Below are positions 51,651-61,752 of a stretch of 64,000 nt of DNA, in pieces. The stretch is taken from positions 310,001-374,000 of the forward strand of contig CANNFM010000003.1 in the NCBI GenBank assembly GCA_947503835.1. The letters run 5' to 3'. The first letter of the stretch is position 1. Every line of letters starts with the position of its first letter. The notes under the pieces are model-generated. The model ran no database searches, had not been told where the DNA came from, and saw nothing but the letters and a program-made list of their open reading frames with translations. This DNA is from an uncultured Aquimarina sp. (GTDB lineage Bacteria; Bacteroidota; Bacteroidia; Flavobacteriales; Flavobacteriaceae). Made by a program: the position numbers and the translations under genes.

Positions 51651-54600
51651 ATGTGTAAGAAGTTACTAGTATTTCTAGTGTTTATCTCTTTTATTGGTTT
51701 TGAATCCGTTTTGGCGCAAGATTCAGCAATATCAGGCAAGATAACAGATGCTAAGGAAGGTAGTCCCCTTCCTGGAGTCAATGTGATAGTCAAGGGTACA
51801 TCGACAGGAGTTTTATCAGATTTTGAAGGAAACTATTCAATTAAATTACCTAAACAGGATGCTGTTTTAGTTTTTTCTACCTTGGGATATGCCACAAAAG
51901 AAATTGTTGTAAATGGGCAAACCATTATCAATGTATCTTTAGCTGTTGAGGCAGAACAATTAGATGCAGTAATTGTGACAGCACTGGGTATAGAGAGGGG
52001 AAGAAAAACCCTTGGATATTCAGTTACTCAGTTACAAGGAGGATCAATATCCGAAGTAAAAACTGCTAATGCTCTTAATGCTTTACAAGGTAAAGTAGCT
52101 GGTGTTAACATAACACCTCCTTCTACTGGAGCAGCAGGTTCTAGTAGAGTGGTCATTCGGGGTGCATCTAGTTTTTCTGGAGCAAATCAACCATTGTATG
52201 TAGTTGATGGTGTTACTATAGATAATACACAGTTAGGTGCAGCTAGTGAGTGGGGAGGTTCTGACTTTGGAGACGGAATTTCCAACATTAATCCAGATGA
52301 TATAGAATCAGTCAGTGTACTAAAAGGAGGGGCAGCAGGTGCTTTGTATGGATCAAGGGCTTCTGGCGGAGTGATTATAATAAACACAAAGAACGGTAAA
52401 AAACAAAAAGGACTGGGAGTAGAATATAGTACTCAAATTACTTTTGAAAGAATTGATTCTAGTATAAGAGATTTTCAAACTACATATGGACAAGGTAATC
52501 AAGGGGTGGCACCAACTACAACAGACGGAGCACTGGAAGATGCTTTTTCGTCTTGGGGACCAAGACTTGGTAGCATTCCTTCTTCCGTTCAATTTGACGG
52601 GGTTTCAAGACCTTATACCGATGTTGGGGATAATCTTAAAAGATTTTATGATACGGGATCTACATATATAAATACTATAGCCTTGTCAAATAATAATGAT
52701 GAAATCAATTATCGATTTGCAGCTACTAGTTTTGATAATAAAGACATACTTCCAAATTCTGAATTAGATAGAAAATCTTTTTCTCTTAATTTAGGATCTA
52801 CAGCTTCAGAGAAATTATCTATAGATTTAAGCGCAAGGTATATTATAGAAAAAGTGACCAATAGACCTCGAGTATCTGATGCACCGGGGAATTCAAATTT
52901 CTCTGTAGGATTATTGCCTGCAAATGTAAATGTAGAAAGTTTGGCACCAGGTTTTACAGAAACAGATGTAGAACGACGAATATCTTCAAGTCCTTTTGTA
53001 CAAAATCCATATTGGGCCGCCGAACGTTTTAGAACATTTGACCGAAGAAATAGATTATTAAGCTCAGCAACAGTGAAGTATGAAATATTTGATTGGCTGA
53101 ATATTACAGCAAGAGCAGGTATTGATCATGCTACAACTCGTACTACACAGATAGAAGGTTTTGGTACTGCTTTTACTCCACAAGGAAGTATTGAAGAACG
53201 AGAAAATAATATCACTCAGGTAGATGCAGATATAATTCTTGGATTTGATAAGAAAATAACAGAGCATTTTGCAGTAAAAGCTTTGGTTGGAGCGAACAAA
53301 AATATGCAGAGAAGCGATTTTTTAAAGTTAAGAGGAGAACGTTTTATAACATCTAACGAAATTTTAGGGAATGTTGAAAATTCAAGTAATGAAAGAAAAC
53401 TTACAGAATTGGCTTTTTCTGGTATTTATGGTTCTTTAGAGTTGGGGTATAAAGATTATATATATCTTACATTTACGGGTCGTAATGATTGGTTTTCTAC
53501 ATTATCCAGAGCAAATAAAGCAACACCAAATAATGATTTTTATCCATCGATAAGCGGTAGTTTTGTGTTTTCTAGCGCTTTTGAATTACCAGAATGGGTT
53601 ACATTTGGTAGAGTTAGAGCGGGATATTCTGAGGTAGCCGGTGGCACCGAAACACCTTACCAATTAACCTTACCGTACCGTAATTTTGGTAATCATTTAG
53701 GACAACCTCTAGGAGAGATTTCAACAGGTACTTTACCAAATAACGCGTTAGTTCCTTTTAGTAAAGAAGAAATAGAAATTGGTTTAGACTTAAGTTTCTT
53801 TAATAATCGATTGGGTATAGATATGGCGTATTATAATAATACTACAAAAAAGGATATCCTTCCGGTAGATATTTCTAATACTTCTGGTTATTCTAATGTA
53901 CTATCCAATATAGGAGAGCTAGAAAATAAAGGAGTTGAACTTCTACTTCGAGGAACTCCAATAAAAACAACTAATTTCAGCTGGGATGTAACTTATAATT
54001 TCGGATTTAATAAAGGCAAAATTATAGTTACCGATGATCAGGATAATATTCTAACTGTTGGTAATGTACGTACATTTGATGCTAATATTAGTCAGATTGT
54101 AGGAGAACCTTTTGGAGTAATATATGGTACTGCATATACCAGAAATGATGCAGGTCTGATTGTATATGATGCCGATGGATTACCAGTAGAGAGCCCTGAT
54201 CGTAAAATTTTAGGAGAAGGAGTACCCCCATGGGCTATGGGACTGACCAATACATTTAGCTACAAAAATATTAATTTAAGTTTCTTGATAGATGCAAAAT
54301 TTGGTGGGCAGGTATATGCAGGTACTAATGCACTGGCACTTTCAAATGGATTGGATAAACGTACTCTAGAAGGTAGAGAAGGAGGCCTAACAGTTACAGG
54401 TGTGAATGAAGCAGGTGAGCCGTTTAGCTTTACTCATGATGATTCTACTTTGGAATCTTACTATAACCGAATTTCGGGAATAGCAGAAGAAGTTGTTGAA
54501 GATGCAGACTTTATTAAGTTACGTCAATTAAGTTTGGGGTATACTTTTGGTTCTGAAATGTTAAATAAGACATTTCTAACCGGAGCTAATATTTCTTTAG

Positions 54601-54746
54601 TAGGAAGGAACTTGTTTTTTATCAAGAGAGATTCTGAGAATATCGATCCAGAAGCTGGATTTAATGGAGGTAATGCCCAAGGTTTAGAATATTTTGGATT
54701 GCCTTCGATCGCTAGTTACGGACTAACCGTTAATTTAAAGTTTTAA
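51651..54746 (+). CDS. SusC-like TonB-linked outer-membrane glycan importer
   Basis: The 1031-residue barrel protein has a signal peptide (1-22) and a carboxypeptidase-regulatory-like N-terminal domain (GKITDAKEGSPLPGVNVIVK, about 28-105). A plug follows, with ALQGKVAGVNITPPSTGAAG and SRVVIRGASSFSGANQPLYV (about 145-185) and then YGSRASGGVIIINTKNGKK. Next is the beta-barrel, ending ASYGLTVNLKF. It works with the SusD-like lipoprotein encoded 22 bases downstream to take oligosaccharides across the outer membrane using TonB energy. In this locus the cargo is likely a mannose-rich N-glycan. It is preceded by a palindrome that may control it. Confidence 0.92.
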   Translation: MCKKLLVFLVFISFIGFESVLAQDSAISGKITDAKEGSPLPGVNVIVKGTSTGVLSDFEGNYSIKLPKQDAVLVFSTLGYATKEIVVNGQTIINVSLAVEAEQLDAVIVTALGIERGRKTLGYSVTQLQGGSISEVKTANALNALQGKVAGVNITPPSTGAAGSSRVVIRGASSFSGANQPLYVVDGVTIDNTQLGAASEWGGSDFGDGISNINPDDIESVSVLKGGAAGALYGSRASGGVIIINTKNGKKQKGLGVEYSTQITFERIDSSIRDFQTTYGQGNQGVAPTTTDGALEDAFSSWGPRLGSIPSSVQFDGVSRPYTDVGDNLKRFYDTGSTYINTIALSNNNDEINYRFAATSFDNKDILPNSELDRKSFSLNLGSTASEKLSIDLSARYIIEKVTNRPRVSDAPGNSNFSVGLLPANVNVESLAPGFTETDVERRISSSPFVQNPYWAAERFRTFDRRNRLLSSATVKYEIFDWLNITARAGIDHATTRTTQIEGFGTAFTPQGSIEERENNITQVDADIILGFDKKITEHFAVKALVGANKNMQRSDFLKLRGERFITSNEILGNVENSSNERKLTELAFSGIYGSLELGYKDYIYLTFTGRNDWFSTLSRANKATPNNDFYPSISGSFVFSSAFELPEWVTFGRVRAGYSEVAGGTETPYQLTLPYRNFGNHLGQPLGEISTGTLPNNALVPFSKEEIEIGLDLSFFNNRLGIDMAYYNNTTKKDILPVDISNTSGYSNVLSNIGELENKGVELLLRGTPIKTTNFSWDVTYNFGFNKGKIIVTDDQDNILTVGNVRTFDANISQIVGEPFGVIYGTAYTRNDAGLIVYDADGLPVESPDRKILGEGVPPWAMGLTNTFSYKNINLSFLIDAKFGGQVYAGTNALALSNGLDKRTLEGREGGLTVTGVNEAGEPFSFTHDDSTLESYYNRISGIAEEVVEDADFIKLRQLSLGYTFGSEMLNKTFLTGANISLVGRNLFFIKRDSENIDPEAGFNGGNAQGLEYFGLPSIASYGLTVNLKF

Positions 54747-54768
54747 AAACCCTAAAGATATTTCAATA

Positions 54769-56316
54769 ATGAAAAAAGTTATCCTAGTAATTTTAATAAT
54801 CTTTTTTGGAGTGAGTTCTTGTGACAATGGTTTTGAAGAGCTAAATGAAAATCCAAATGCAGTAATAGAACTAGAGCCTGGATCAAAGTTTACCAATGCT
54901 ATTTTGAGAACTGCAGGTGATGGTTTTGAAAATCTACGAGCAAATTTAATTTATTCTTCAACGATGATTCAGCATATGGCCGCTACCGGAGGTATCTGGG
55001 CAGGGGATAAATATTTGTATAATGCGCAATGGTCTGGGGCTTGGTTCGAAAGAGGATATAATGATATGGTTAAGATCATGGAAGATATTGTTTTTCAATT
55101 AGAAACCGATCCAGAGGATAAATATCCAGAGGAAATGCTTGCAATAGCCAGAATACAAAGAGTATTTATTTATCATAAAATTACCGATTTATATGGAAAT
55201 ATACCTTATAGCCAAGCAGGAAAAGGTTTTATAGATCGTACTTTTAGACCAGCTTATGATCCTCAAAGTGAAATTTATGCAGATATGCTTAATGAATTAT
55301 TGGAGGCTACAGCGGTTTTGAGTACAGGTACATCGCAGTTCGGTGATGCCGATATATTGTTTTCTGGGGATCAGGAAAAATGGAAGCGTTTTGGAAATTC
55401 CCTGATGCTACGATTGGGATTACGTTTAATAAAAGTGGATCCTACAGCCTCACAACAATGGGTGCAAAGAGCTATTGATGGAGGAGTAATGCAGTCCAAT
55501 GATGACATTGCTTTTGTAGAACATACAGATGGTCCCGAAGGAATAAATAGAAACGGAAACGGACAGGGATTTACTGAAGATAATAATTCACGACTTAGTG
55601 ATACTTTTGTAAATATATTAAATGGTGATCCAAGACTTACAATTTATGGTTCATTACCAGAAGATACAGGGTTAAGAGATGCCAATGAAGATCCTATTCT
55701 TAGAACTGAGGCAGAACGTACAGATCCTGCAGTTCAAAAAGGATTACCAAATGGACTGGATCCAGATGGTTTACTTGCATTAACGGGAGAAACTAATGAT
55801 CAAGCATATACAGAAGCCAATCGATTAATTATTACCGGCGAAGATGCTCCATATTTTTTCCAAACATATGCCGAAGTAGAATTTATGCTTGCAGAAGCAG
55901 CATTAAGATGGGGGTTAGCAGGAGGAGATCCTGCAGTGCATTATAATAACGGAGTAACAGCAGCAATGAAATTTTTAGAATTATATGGCGAAAAGGCCAT
56001 TATAAGCGATACCGATATATCAGATTATCTCACAGCTAATCCATATGATCCTGCGATGGGGTTAGAACAGATAAATACACAATATTGGATAGTTACTTTT
56101 TTAAATGACATAGAATCTTATGCTAACTGGAGAAGAACAGGTTTCCCTGTGTTAACCCCAGTTAATTTTCCGGGTAACCAATCCAATGGTACTATACCGA
56201 GAAGGCTTCGTTATTTTGAAAGAGAGCAAACTACAAATCCTCAAAATTATCAGGAAGCTATTCGAAGACAAGGAGATGATCTGTTCACAACCAGAGTATG
56301 GTGGGATGTAGAATAA
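54769..56316 (+). CDS. SusD/RagB-like glycan-binding lipoprotein
   Basis: This 515-residue surface lipoprotein has a lipobox (FGVSSC, Cys18). The mature part begins with the SusD signature GFEELNENPNAVIELEPG, followed by helix-rich TPR-like repeats (VFIYHKITDLYGNIPYSQAG near 130-150) and the ligand lobe. It ends in the RagB region around YANWRRTGFPVLTPVNFPGN. It closes over the SusC barrel and captures the oligosaccharide. It belongs to the SusD-2 type rather than classical starch SusD. A strong terminator (56355-56387) follows the stop, so susC and susD probably form their own transcript unit within the locus. Confidence 0.9.
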   Translation: MKKVILVILIIFFGVSSCDNGFEELNENPNAVIELEPGSKFTNAILRTAGDGFENLRANLIYSSTMIQHMAATGGIWAGDKYLYNAQWSGAWFERGYNDMVKIMEDIVFQLETDPEDKYPEEMLAIARIQRVFIYHKITDLYGNIPYSQAGKGFIDRTFRPAYDPQSEIYADMLNELLEATAVLSTGTSQFGDADILFSGDQEKWKRFGNSLMLRLGLRLIKVDPTASQQWVQRAIDGGVMQSNDDIAFVEHTDGPEGINRNGNGQGFTEDNNSRLSDTFVNILNGDPRLTIYGSLPEDTGLRDANEDPILRTEAERTDPAVQKGLPNGLDPDGLLALTGETNDQAYTEANRLIITGEDAPYFFQTYAEVEFMLAEAALRWGLAGGDPAVHYNNGVTAAMKFLELYGEKAIISDTDISDYLTANPYDPAMGLEQINTQYWIVTFLNDIESYANWRRTGFPVLTPVNFPGNQSNGTIPRRLRYFEREQTTNPQNYQEAIRRQGDDLFTTRVWWDVE

Positions 56317-56354
56317 TTTTGTGTTAGCCCATAAATTAGATTTGATTTAATCAA

Positions 56355-56387
56355 AAAAAGAAGGGATCAATTTCCCTTCTTTTTATC
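56355..56387 (+). terminator. Intrinsic terminator after the SusD gene
   Basis: AAAAAGAAGGGA (56355-56366) and TCCCTTCTTTTT (56373-56384) form a perfect 12-base-pair stem with a TCAATT loop and a T-run. It ends about ten bases before the ATG of the next gene (56397), so readthrough or a separate promoter is needed for the genes downstream. Confidence 0.85.
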
Positions 56388-56396
56388 TTAAAAATC

Positions 56397-59300
56397 ATGA
56401 AAACAATATTTATTTTTTGGATTGGCTTTTTGTTTTTAATGAACGTAAAAGCGCAGGAAAATAAACTTTTCACCTTACTGCCTTCAAGTCATACTAAGGT
56501 TACTTTTAATAATAAGATAGTTGACCTCAAAGACAGGAATATCCTTTTGTATTCTAATTACTATGGAGGAGGAGGTGTTGGTATTGCTGATTTTAATAAT
56601 GATGGTTTACAAGACATATTTTTTACAGGAAACCTCGTAGGAGATGAACTTTATATCAATAAAGGTGGTTTAACCTTTGAAAATATAACCCAGAGAGCTG
56701 GAATCCTGGATAATGGAGGATGGTCTTCGGGAGTTGCATTGGCTGATGTAAATGGTGATGGATACATTGATATATATGTATGTAGAGAACTTTATGATGA
56801 TGATCAAGAATTAAGGAAGAATAAACTATACATTAATAATGGAAATCTTACATTTTCAGAACAGGCTACAAAATTTGGTATAGATAATAACGAACGATCC
56901 AGGCATGCTACTTTTTTTGACTATAATAATGATGGATTCTTGGACCTTTTTTTACTTAATCAACCACCAAACGCTGGAAGCTATTCTAAGTTTTTCGGAA
57001 TTGACCTGAAAAAGGACCTTCAATATGCTTCAAAACTCTATAAAAACATTGAAAATACACATTATGTAGATGTTAGCTCTGAAGCCGGTGTTTTAAGAAC
57101 AAGTAATGCGAATAGCGTGTCTGCCGGAGATTTTAATAATGATGGCTATACAGATCTATATATAGCTAATGACTTTTATTTACCGGATTTCTTTTATATC
57201 AATAATCAGGATGGAACTTTTACAAATGTAGCTAATGGGGCATTAAAGCATATGTCCTACTTTAGTATGGGTGTAGATGCAGCAGATATAAATAATGATG
57301 GATTATTAGATATTATGGTAGCCGACATGGCTGCAGAAGATAATATTCGATTAAAATCGAATATGAGCGGTATGAATCCAAAGAATTTTTGGAAAGTAGT
57401 CAATAATGGAGGACATTATCAATATATGTTCAATACGCTTCAATTGAGCAATGGAAATGGTACCTATAGTGAAATTGCAGAATTAGCGAATATTTCTTCT
57501 ACCGATTGGAGTTGGTCTAACCTAATCGCTGATTTTGATAATGATGGTTTAAAAGATATGTATGTTACTAATGGACTATTAAGAGATATACGTAATACGG
57601 ATGCGAACAAAAAAATGGCGGACTATGTTGTTGATTTAGCCAATACTTTTGTAAAGAATAACCCCAATGCCGGAGATGTAAGTATTTGGGATATTCTTGA
57701 TCTAAAAGAAACCGTTGAAATTTTACCTTCAGAAAAATTAAAAAATTACGCTTTTAAAAATAATGGAGACTACACCTTTTCTAAGGTAATGAATGATTGG
57801 GGATTAGATCAAAAAACATTTTCTAATGGATCGGCCTATGCAGATTTAGATAATGACGGAGATTTAGAGATTGTAGTAAATAATATCAATGAAGAAGCTT
57901 TTATCTACAAGAATAACGCCCGCGAAAATTCAGTATGTAACTTTTTGAGATTAGAATTAAAAGATAAAAATCATAAAAACACTTTAGGAACCAAGGTTAC
58001 TATTCATTATGGTGATCAAAAACAGTTTGTAGAGACTACTGCCGTAAGAGGAATTTATTCTACTAGTGAGCACATTGTACATTTTGGATTAAATGATATC
58101 GAAAATATTGATGAAGTTGTTGTGGATTGGCCAAATAATAAACAAACTAAGGTGAAAGGGGTAAAAACCAATCAAACGATTACCCTTTTTATGAATGAGG
58201 CAACTTCAAAAAAAGCTAAAGAAAAAGAGAAACTAAATCCGATTTTTGAAGAAATAACAAAACTTCAGAAACTAAAACACACTCATGGAGAAAATAATTT
58301 TGATGATTATAAGGATCAGGTCTTATTACCTCATAAACTATCTCAATTTGGTCCAGCATTGGCCGTTGCAGATGTTAATAATGATCAGTTGTTAGATATA
58401 TATATCGGAGCTGCAAAGGATCATAGTGCTTCATTGTATATTCAAAATACCTTAGGATCGTTTACCGAAGCGGATCAGGGGTCTTTTATGGCTGATAGTA
58501 AGTTTGAAGATCTCGATGCTGTTTTTTTTGATGTAGATAACGATGGAGATCATGATTTATACGTAGTGAGTGGAGGAAATGAATACTTGCCGGGATCAGA
58601 AAATTATAAAGATCGATTATATCTAAATGATAGTGAAGGAAACTTTACTAAAGCCAGTGATGTAGATCTGCCTGTCGTTAGTGGCTCTTGCGTAATTTCT
58701 TCAGATTTTGACAATGATGGTGATGTTGATCTATTTATAGGTGGTAGATTAACTCCAAAGTCTTATCCTGAGCCAACTTCAAGTTATATTTTAGAGAATA
58801 GAAAAGGAAAACTTGTAAATATAACTCAAAAGGTAGCACCAGAATTAAAAGATTTGGGTATGGTTACAGATGCCATATGGGATGATTTTGATACCGATGG
58901 AGATCAGGATTTGATCATAGTGGGCGAATGGATGCCTATTACGGTTTTTGAAAATAAAGAAGGGCAGTTTATCAAATCCAATATTTCAACAGTAAACAAT
59001 TCTTCGGGATGGTGGTTTAGTATCGAAAAAGGAGATTTTGATAATGATGGGGATACCGACTTTGTCGCTGGTAATCTAGGACTTAATTATAAATATAAGA
59101 CCACGGTAGATAAACCTTTTGATATATACTATAAGGATTTTGACAAGAACGGGAGTAATGATGTAGTGTTAGGATATTACAATTATGGAAAACATTATCC
59201 ACTAAGAGGATTTTCATGTTCGGCGCAACAAGTCCCGGATCTTAAGAAAAAAATAGAAAAATACGATCTCTTCGCCTCATTAGAGATAAATGAAGTGTAT

Positions 59301-59735
59301 GGTCAGGATAATCTACAGGAAGCTTTACATTATGAGGCACAAACCTTTGCTACATCTTATATAGAAAATTTGGGAGATGGAACCTTCAAACTATCGGCCT
59401 TACCAAATAAAGCACAGTTTTCTAATGTAAATGATATACTCGTAAAAGACTTTAATAATGATGGAGACCTGGATATTCTATTAGCAGGAAATTTATTTGT
59501 TTCAGAAATAGAAACCATGCGTAATGATGCAGGTACTGGTTTGTTACTTCACGGTAAAGGTGATGGAAGTTTTATTCCACAAACTGTTTTCAAAAGTGGT
59601 TTTTTTACCAATAAAGATGTTAGAAAGATGAGAATGATGGCGTATAAAAAGCAAGAATTAGTTCTAGTAGCTAATAATGATGATGTTTTACAACTTTTTA
59701 CATATAAACCTCCCAACCTCAATAACGAAAAATAA
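56397..59735 (+). CDS. Large FG-GAP/VCBS and UnbV-ASPIC repeat protein
   Basis: A 1112-residue exported protein (signal peptide 1-20) built of repeated calcium-binding FG-GAP/VCBS motifs such as IADFNNDGLQDIFFTGN, ALADVNGDGYIDIYVCREL and AADINNDGLLDIMVADMA, running from about residue 60 to 500. An ASPIC/UnbV-type domain follows near 520-600 (LGTKVTIHYGDQKQFVETTA, DEVVVDWPNNKQTKVKG), and a second set of FG-GAP repeats at about 640-1060. The layout resembles CRTAC1-like proteins. They are common in Bacteroidota glycan loci after SusCD and may bind glycan or protein at the surface; the function is unknown. A terminator just upstream suggests its expression is set apart. Confidence 0.8.
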   Translation: MKTIFIFWIGFLFLMNVKAQENKLFTLLPSSHTKVTFNNKIVDLKDRNILLYSNYYGGGGVGIADFNNDGLQDIFFTGNLVGDELYINKGGLTFENITQRAGILDNGGWSSGVALADVNGDGYIDIYVCRELYDDDQELRKNKLYINNGNLTFSEQATKFGIDNNERSRHATFFDYNNDGFLDLFLLNQPPNAGSYSKFFGIDLKKDLQYASKLYKNIENTHYVDVSSEAGVLRTSNANSVSAGDFNNDGYTDLYIANDFYLPDFFYINNQDGTFTNVANGALKHMSYFSMGVDAADINNDGLLDIMVADMAAEDNIRLKSNMSGMNPKNFWKVVNNGGHYQYMFNTLQLSNGNGTYSEIAELANISSTDWSWSNLIADFDNDGLKDMYVTNGLLRDIRNTDANKKMADYVVDLANTFVKNNPNAGDVSIWDILDLKETVEILPSEKLKNYAFKNNGDYTFSKVMNDWGLDQKTFSNGSAYADLDNDGDLEIVVNNINEEAFIYKNNARENSVCNFLRLELKDKNHKNTLGTKVTIHYGDQKQFVETTAVRGIYSTSEHIVHFGLNDIENIDEVVVDWPNNKQTKVKGVKTNQTITLFMNEATSKKAKEKEKLNPIFEEITKLQKLKHTHGENNFDDYKDQVLLPHKLSQFGPALAVADVNNDQLLDIYIGAAKDHSASLYIQNTLGSFTEADQGSFMADSKFEDLDAVFFDVDNDGDHDLYVVSGGNEYLPGSENYKDRLYLNDSEGNFTKASDVDLPVVSGSCVISSDFDNDGDVDLFIGGRLTPKSYPEPTSSYILENRKGKLVNITQKVAPELKDLGMVTDAIWDDFDTDGDQDLIIVGEWMPITVFENKEGQFIKSNISTVNNSSGWWFSIEKGDFDNDGDTDFVAGNLGLNYKYKTTVDKPFDIYYKDFDKNGSNDVVLGYYNYGKHYPLRGFSCSAQQVPDLKKKIEKYDLFASLEINEVYGQDNLQEALHYEAQTFATSYIENLGDGTFKLSALPNKAQFSNVNDILVKDFNNDGDLDILLAGNLFVSEIETMRNDAGTGLLLHGKGDGSFIPQTVFKSGFFTNKDVRKMRMMAYKKQELVLVANNDDVLQLFTYKPPNLNNEK

Positions 59736-59763
59736 ACACTAAAAACAAAAACTCAATACTGAT

Positions 59764-61083
59764 ATGATAAACACAAAAACGCCGGTAGTTTCAAAAAACG
59801 TACTATTACCATTTATCATGGTGACTTCACTATTTGCTCTTTGGGGTTTTGCCAATGCAGTTACAGATCCAATGGTACAGGCTTTTAAAAAGGTGTTAGA
59901 GCTTTCAAATTCTCAAGCAGCTTGGGTACAAATGGCTTTTTATGGGGGGTATTTTTGTATGGCATTACCTGCAGCTATGTTTATGCGCAAGTATTCTTAT
60001 AAAGTAGGTATTTTAATTGGTTTAGGTTTATATGCTGTGGGGGCATTACTTTTTTATCCAGCAGCAATTACAGAACAGTTTTGGTTCTTTTGTTTGGGGC
60101 TATATGTACTAACTTTTGGCTTGGCTTTTTTAGAAACTGCGGCAAATCCTTATGCTTTGGCAATGGGAGCTAAGGAAACAGCAACACAGCGATTAAATTT
60201 AGCTCAAGCTTTTAATCCTGTTGGACTTATTGCAGGGCTATTTGTGGCTCAACAATTTGTGTTAAAAAATTTAAAATCAGATGATATTCAGGATTTTAGT
60301 GTTTTAGATGAAGCTTCAAAAGTTTTAATTAAAACCTCAGATCTTTTAATAATTCGTAACCCTTATGTGATTTTAGGGTTATTACTGATAGGTATATTTA
60401 TCTTATTTTTAATCGTCAAAATGCCTCAGGCTAAAGCCGAGGGAGGCATGCCGAGTATAAAAAATACTTTTTTAATACTTTTTGAAAACAAAAAATACAT
60501 TTTGGGTGTTTTAGCACAAATTTTATACGTAGGAGCACAAATTATGTGTTGGACTTACATATATCAATATGCAGAAGCTATTGGTATGGAGAGTGTTAAG
60601 GCTGGGTATTATCAAATGGTTGCTTTTGTTTTATTTACTATAGGTAGAGTGGTAGGTACAGTCCTGCTTAGGTATATGAGTAGTGGTAAATTATTAATGT
60701 ATTTTGCTTTATTGGCTATACTATTGGTACTCGGAACTATTTGTATACAGGGTATGACAGGGGTATATTGTTTAATAGGTATTTCTTTTTGTATGTCTTT
60801 AATGTTTCCGACTATTTATGGTATTGCACTAGAAGGGTTGTCTGAAGAGCAAAGTAAGGTGGGATCTGCAGGTTTGGTAATGGCAATTGTAGGTGGGGCT
60901 TTAATGCCTAAATTACAAGCTCTGATTATTGATGTTAAAGGCAAAGGAGTTGCTGATACTACTATATTAGGGGTGTCTGAAGTGAATTTTTCATTTATAC
61001 TGCCTTTGTTTTGCTTTATATACATTGCTTGGTATGGATTGAATGTATATCGAAAGTATGAGAAAAAAACCATACCTCGTTGA
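59764..61083 (+). CDS. FucP-type sugar MFS permease
   Basis: The 439-residue inner-membrane protein with 12 helices belongs to the FHS (fucose/glucose/galactose:H+ symporter) branch. It has the family's early SLFALWGFANAVTDPMVQAF near 22-41, the loop FMRKYSYKVGILIGLGLYA and LAFLETAANPYALAMGAKE near 122-140. NLAQAFNPVGLIAG is also typical. It is 28 bases after the FG-GAP gene. It most likely imports mannose or GlcNAc released in the periplasm, in parallel with the Na+ symporter at 34686. Which sugar it carries is not decided by sequence. Confidence 0.8.
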   Translation: MINTKTPVVSKNVLLPFIMVTSLFALWGFANAVTDPMVQAFKKVLELSNSQAAWVQMAFYGGYFCMALPAAMFMRKYSYKVGILIGLGLYAVGALLFYPAAITEQFWFFCLGLYVLTFGLAFLETAANPYALAMGAKETATQRLNLAQAFNPVGLIAGLFVAQQFVLKNLKSDDIQDFSVLDEASKVLIKTSDLLIIRNPYVILGLLLIGIFILFLIVKMPQAKAEGGMPSIKNTFLILFENKKYILGVLAQILYVGAQIMCWTYIYQYAEAIGMESVKAGYYQMVAFVLFTIGRVVGTVLLRYMSSGKLLMYFALLAILLVLGTICIQGMTGVYCLIGISFCMSLMFPTIYGIALEGLSEEQSKVGSAGLVMAIVGGALMPKLQALIIDVKGKGVADTTILGVSEVNFSFILPLFCFIYIAWYGLNVYRKYEKKTIPR

Positions 61084-61122
61084 TGAGTCATAACAGAAAA
61101 ACTTAAGCTTGAAAGAATAAAT

Positions 61123-61752
61123 ATGTATATAAAAGAAGCCTGTGTAGAGGGAATTGATCAGTCTGTACTTGCAGAAGAGAAAGGAGCCGATAGGATTGAA
61201 TTATGTGGAGACTTAAACGTTGGTGGAGTAACCCCTCCTTTAGAGATTGTAAAAGAAACAAAAGAAAAAATAAATATTCCGATTCGAGTGATGATACGCC
61301 CCAGAGGAGGTGATTTTGTCTATTCTGAAGAAGAATTCGAAAGGATGAAAGAGCAAATAAGATGCTGTCAGATGCAAAAGGTTGATGGAGTTGTGTTTGG
61401 TGTTTTGAAACAAGACAATACATTAGATATAGATAGAATTACGACTTTAGTACACTTAGCAGTACCACTGAAGGTTGTTATTCACAAAGCCATTGATGAA
61501 ACACCTAATATTATGTATGCGCTACAAGAACTTTTAAAAATAGAGGGTATAACGACGGTATTAACTTCAGGAGGAAAGACAACCGCTATTGAAGGAAAAA
61601 CTGTTCTAAAAAAGATGGTAGATATGGCTCAGGAGAAGATAGAAATATTACCTGCCGGATCTATAACTGATAAAAATGTAAATGTATTACATCAATTTAT
61701 AAAGGCAAAATCTTATCATGGAAAAAAGATAGTCGGAAATTTAATAAGATGA
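61123..61752 (+). CDS. cutC: CutC-family TIM-barrel protein
   Basis: This 209-residue cytoplasmic TIM-barrel protein is of the CutC family, first linked with copper handling but of doubtful function. Family marks are GADRIELCGDLNVGGVTPP, IPIRVMIRPRGGDFVYSEEE and VDGVVFGVLKQDNTLDIDR. The later motif HRAFD is here HKAID, and the usual second half is slightly shorter than in E. coli CutC (about 248 residues). The stop overlaps the GH47 start by ATGA, so the two are translationally coupled. A role in sugar metabolism rather than copper is suggested by the context alone. Confidence 0.8.
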   Translation: MYIKEACVEGIDQSVLAEEKGADRIELCGDLNVGGVTPPLEIVKETKEKINIPIRVMIRPRGGDFVYSEEEFERMKEQIRCCQMQKVDGVVFGVLKQDNTLDIDRITTLVHLAVPLKVVIHKAIDETPNIMYALQELLKIEGITTVLTSGGKTTAIEGKTVLKKMVDMAQEKIEILPAGSITDKNVNVLHQFIKAKSYHGKKIVGNLIR

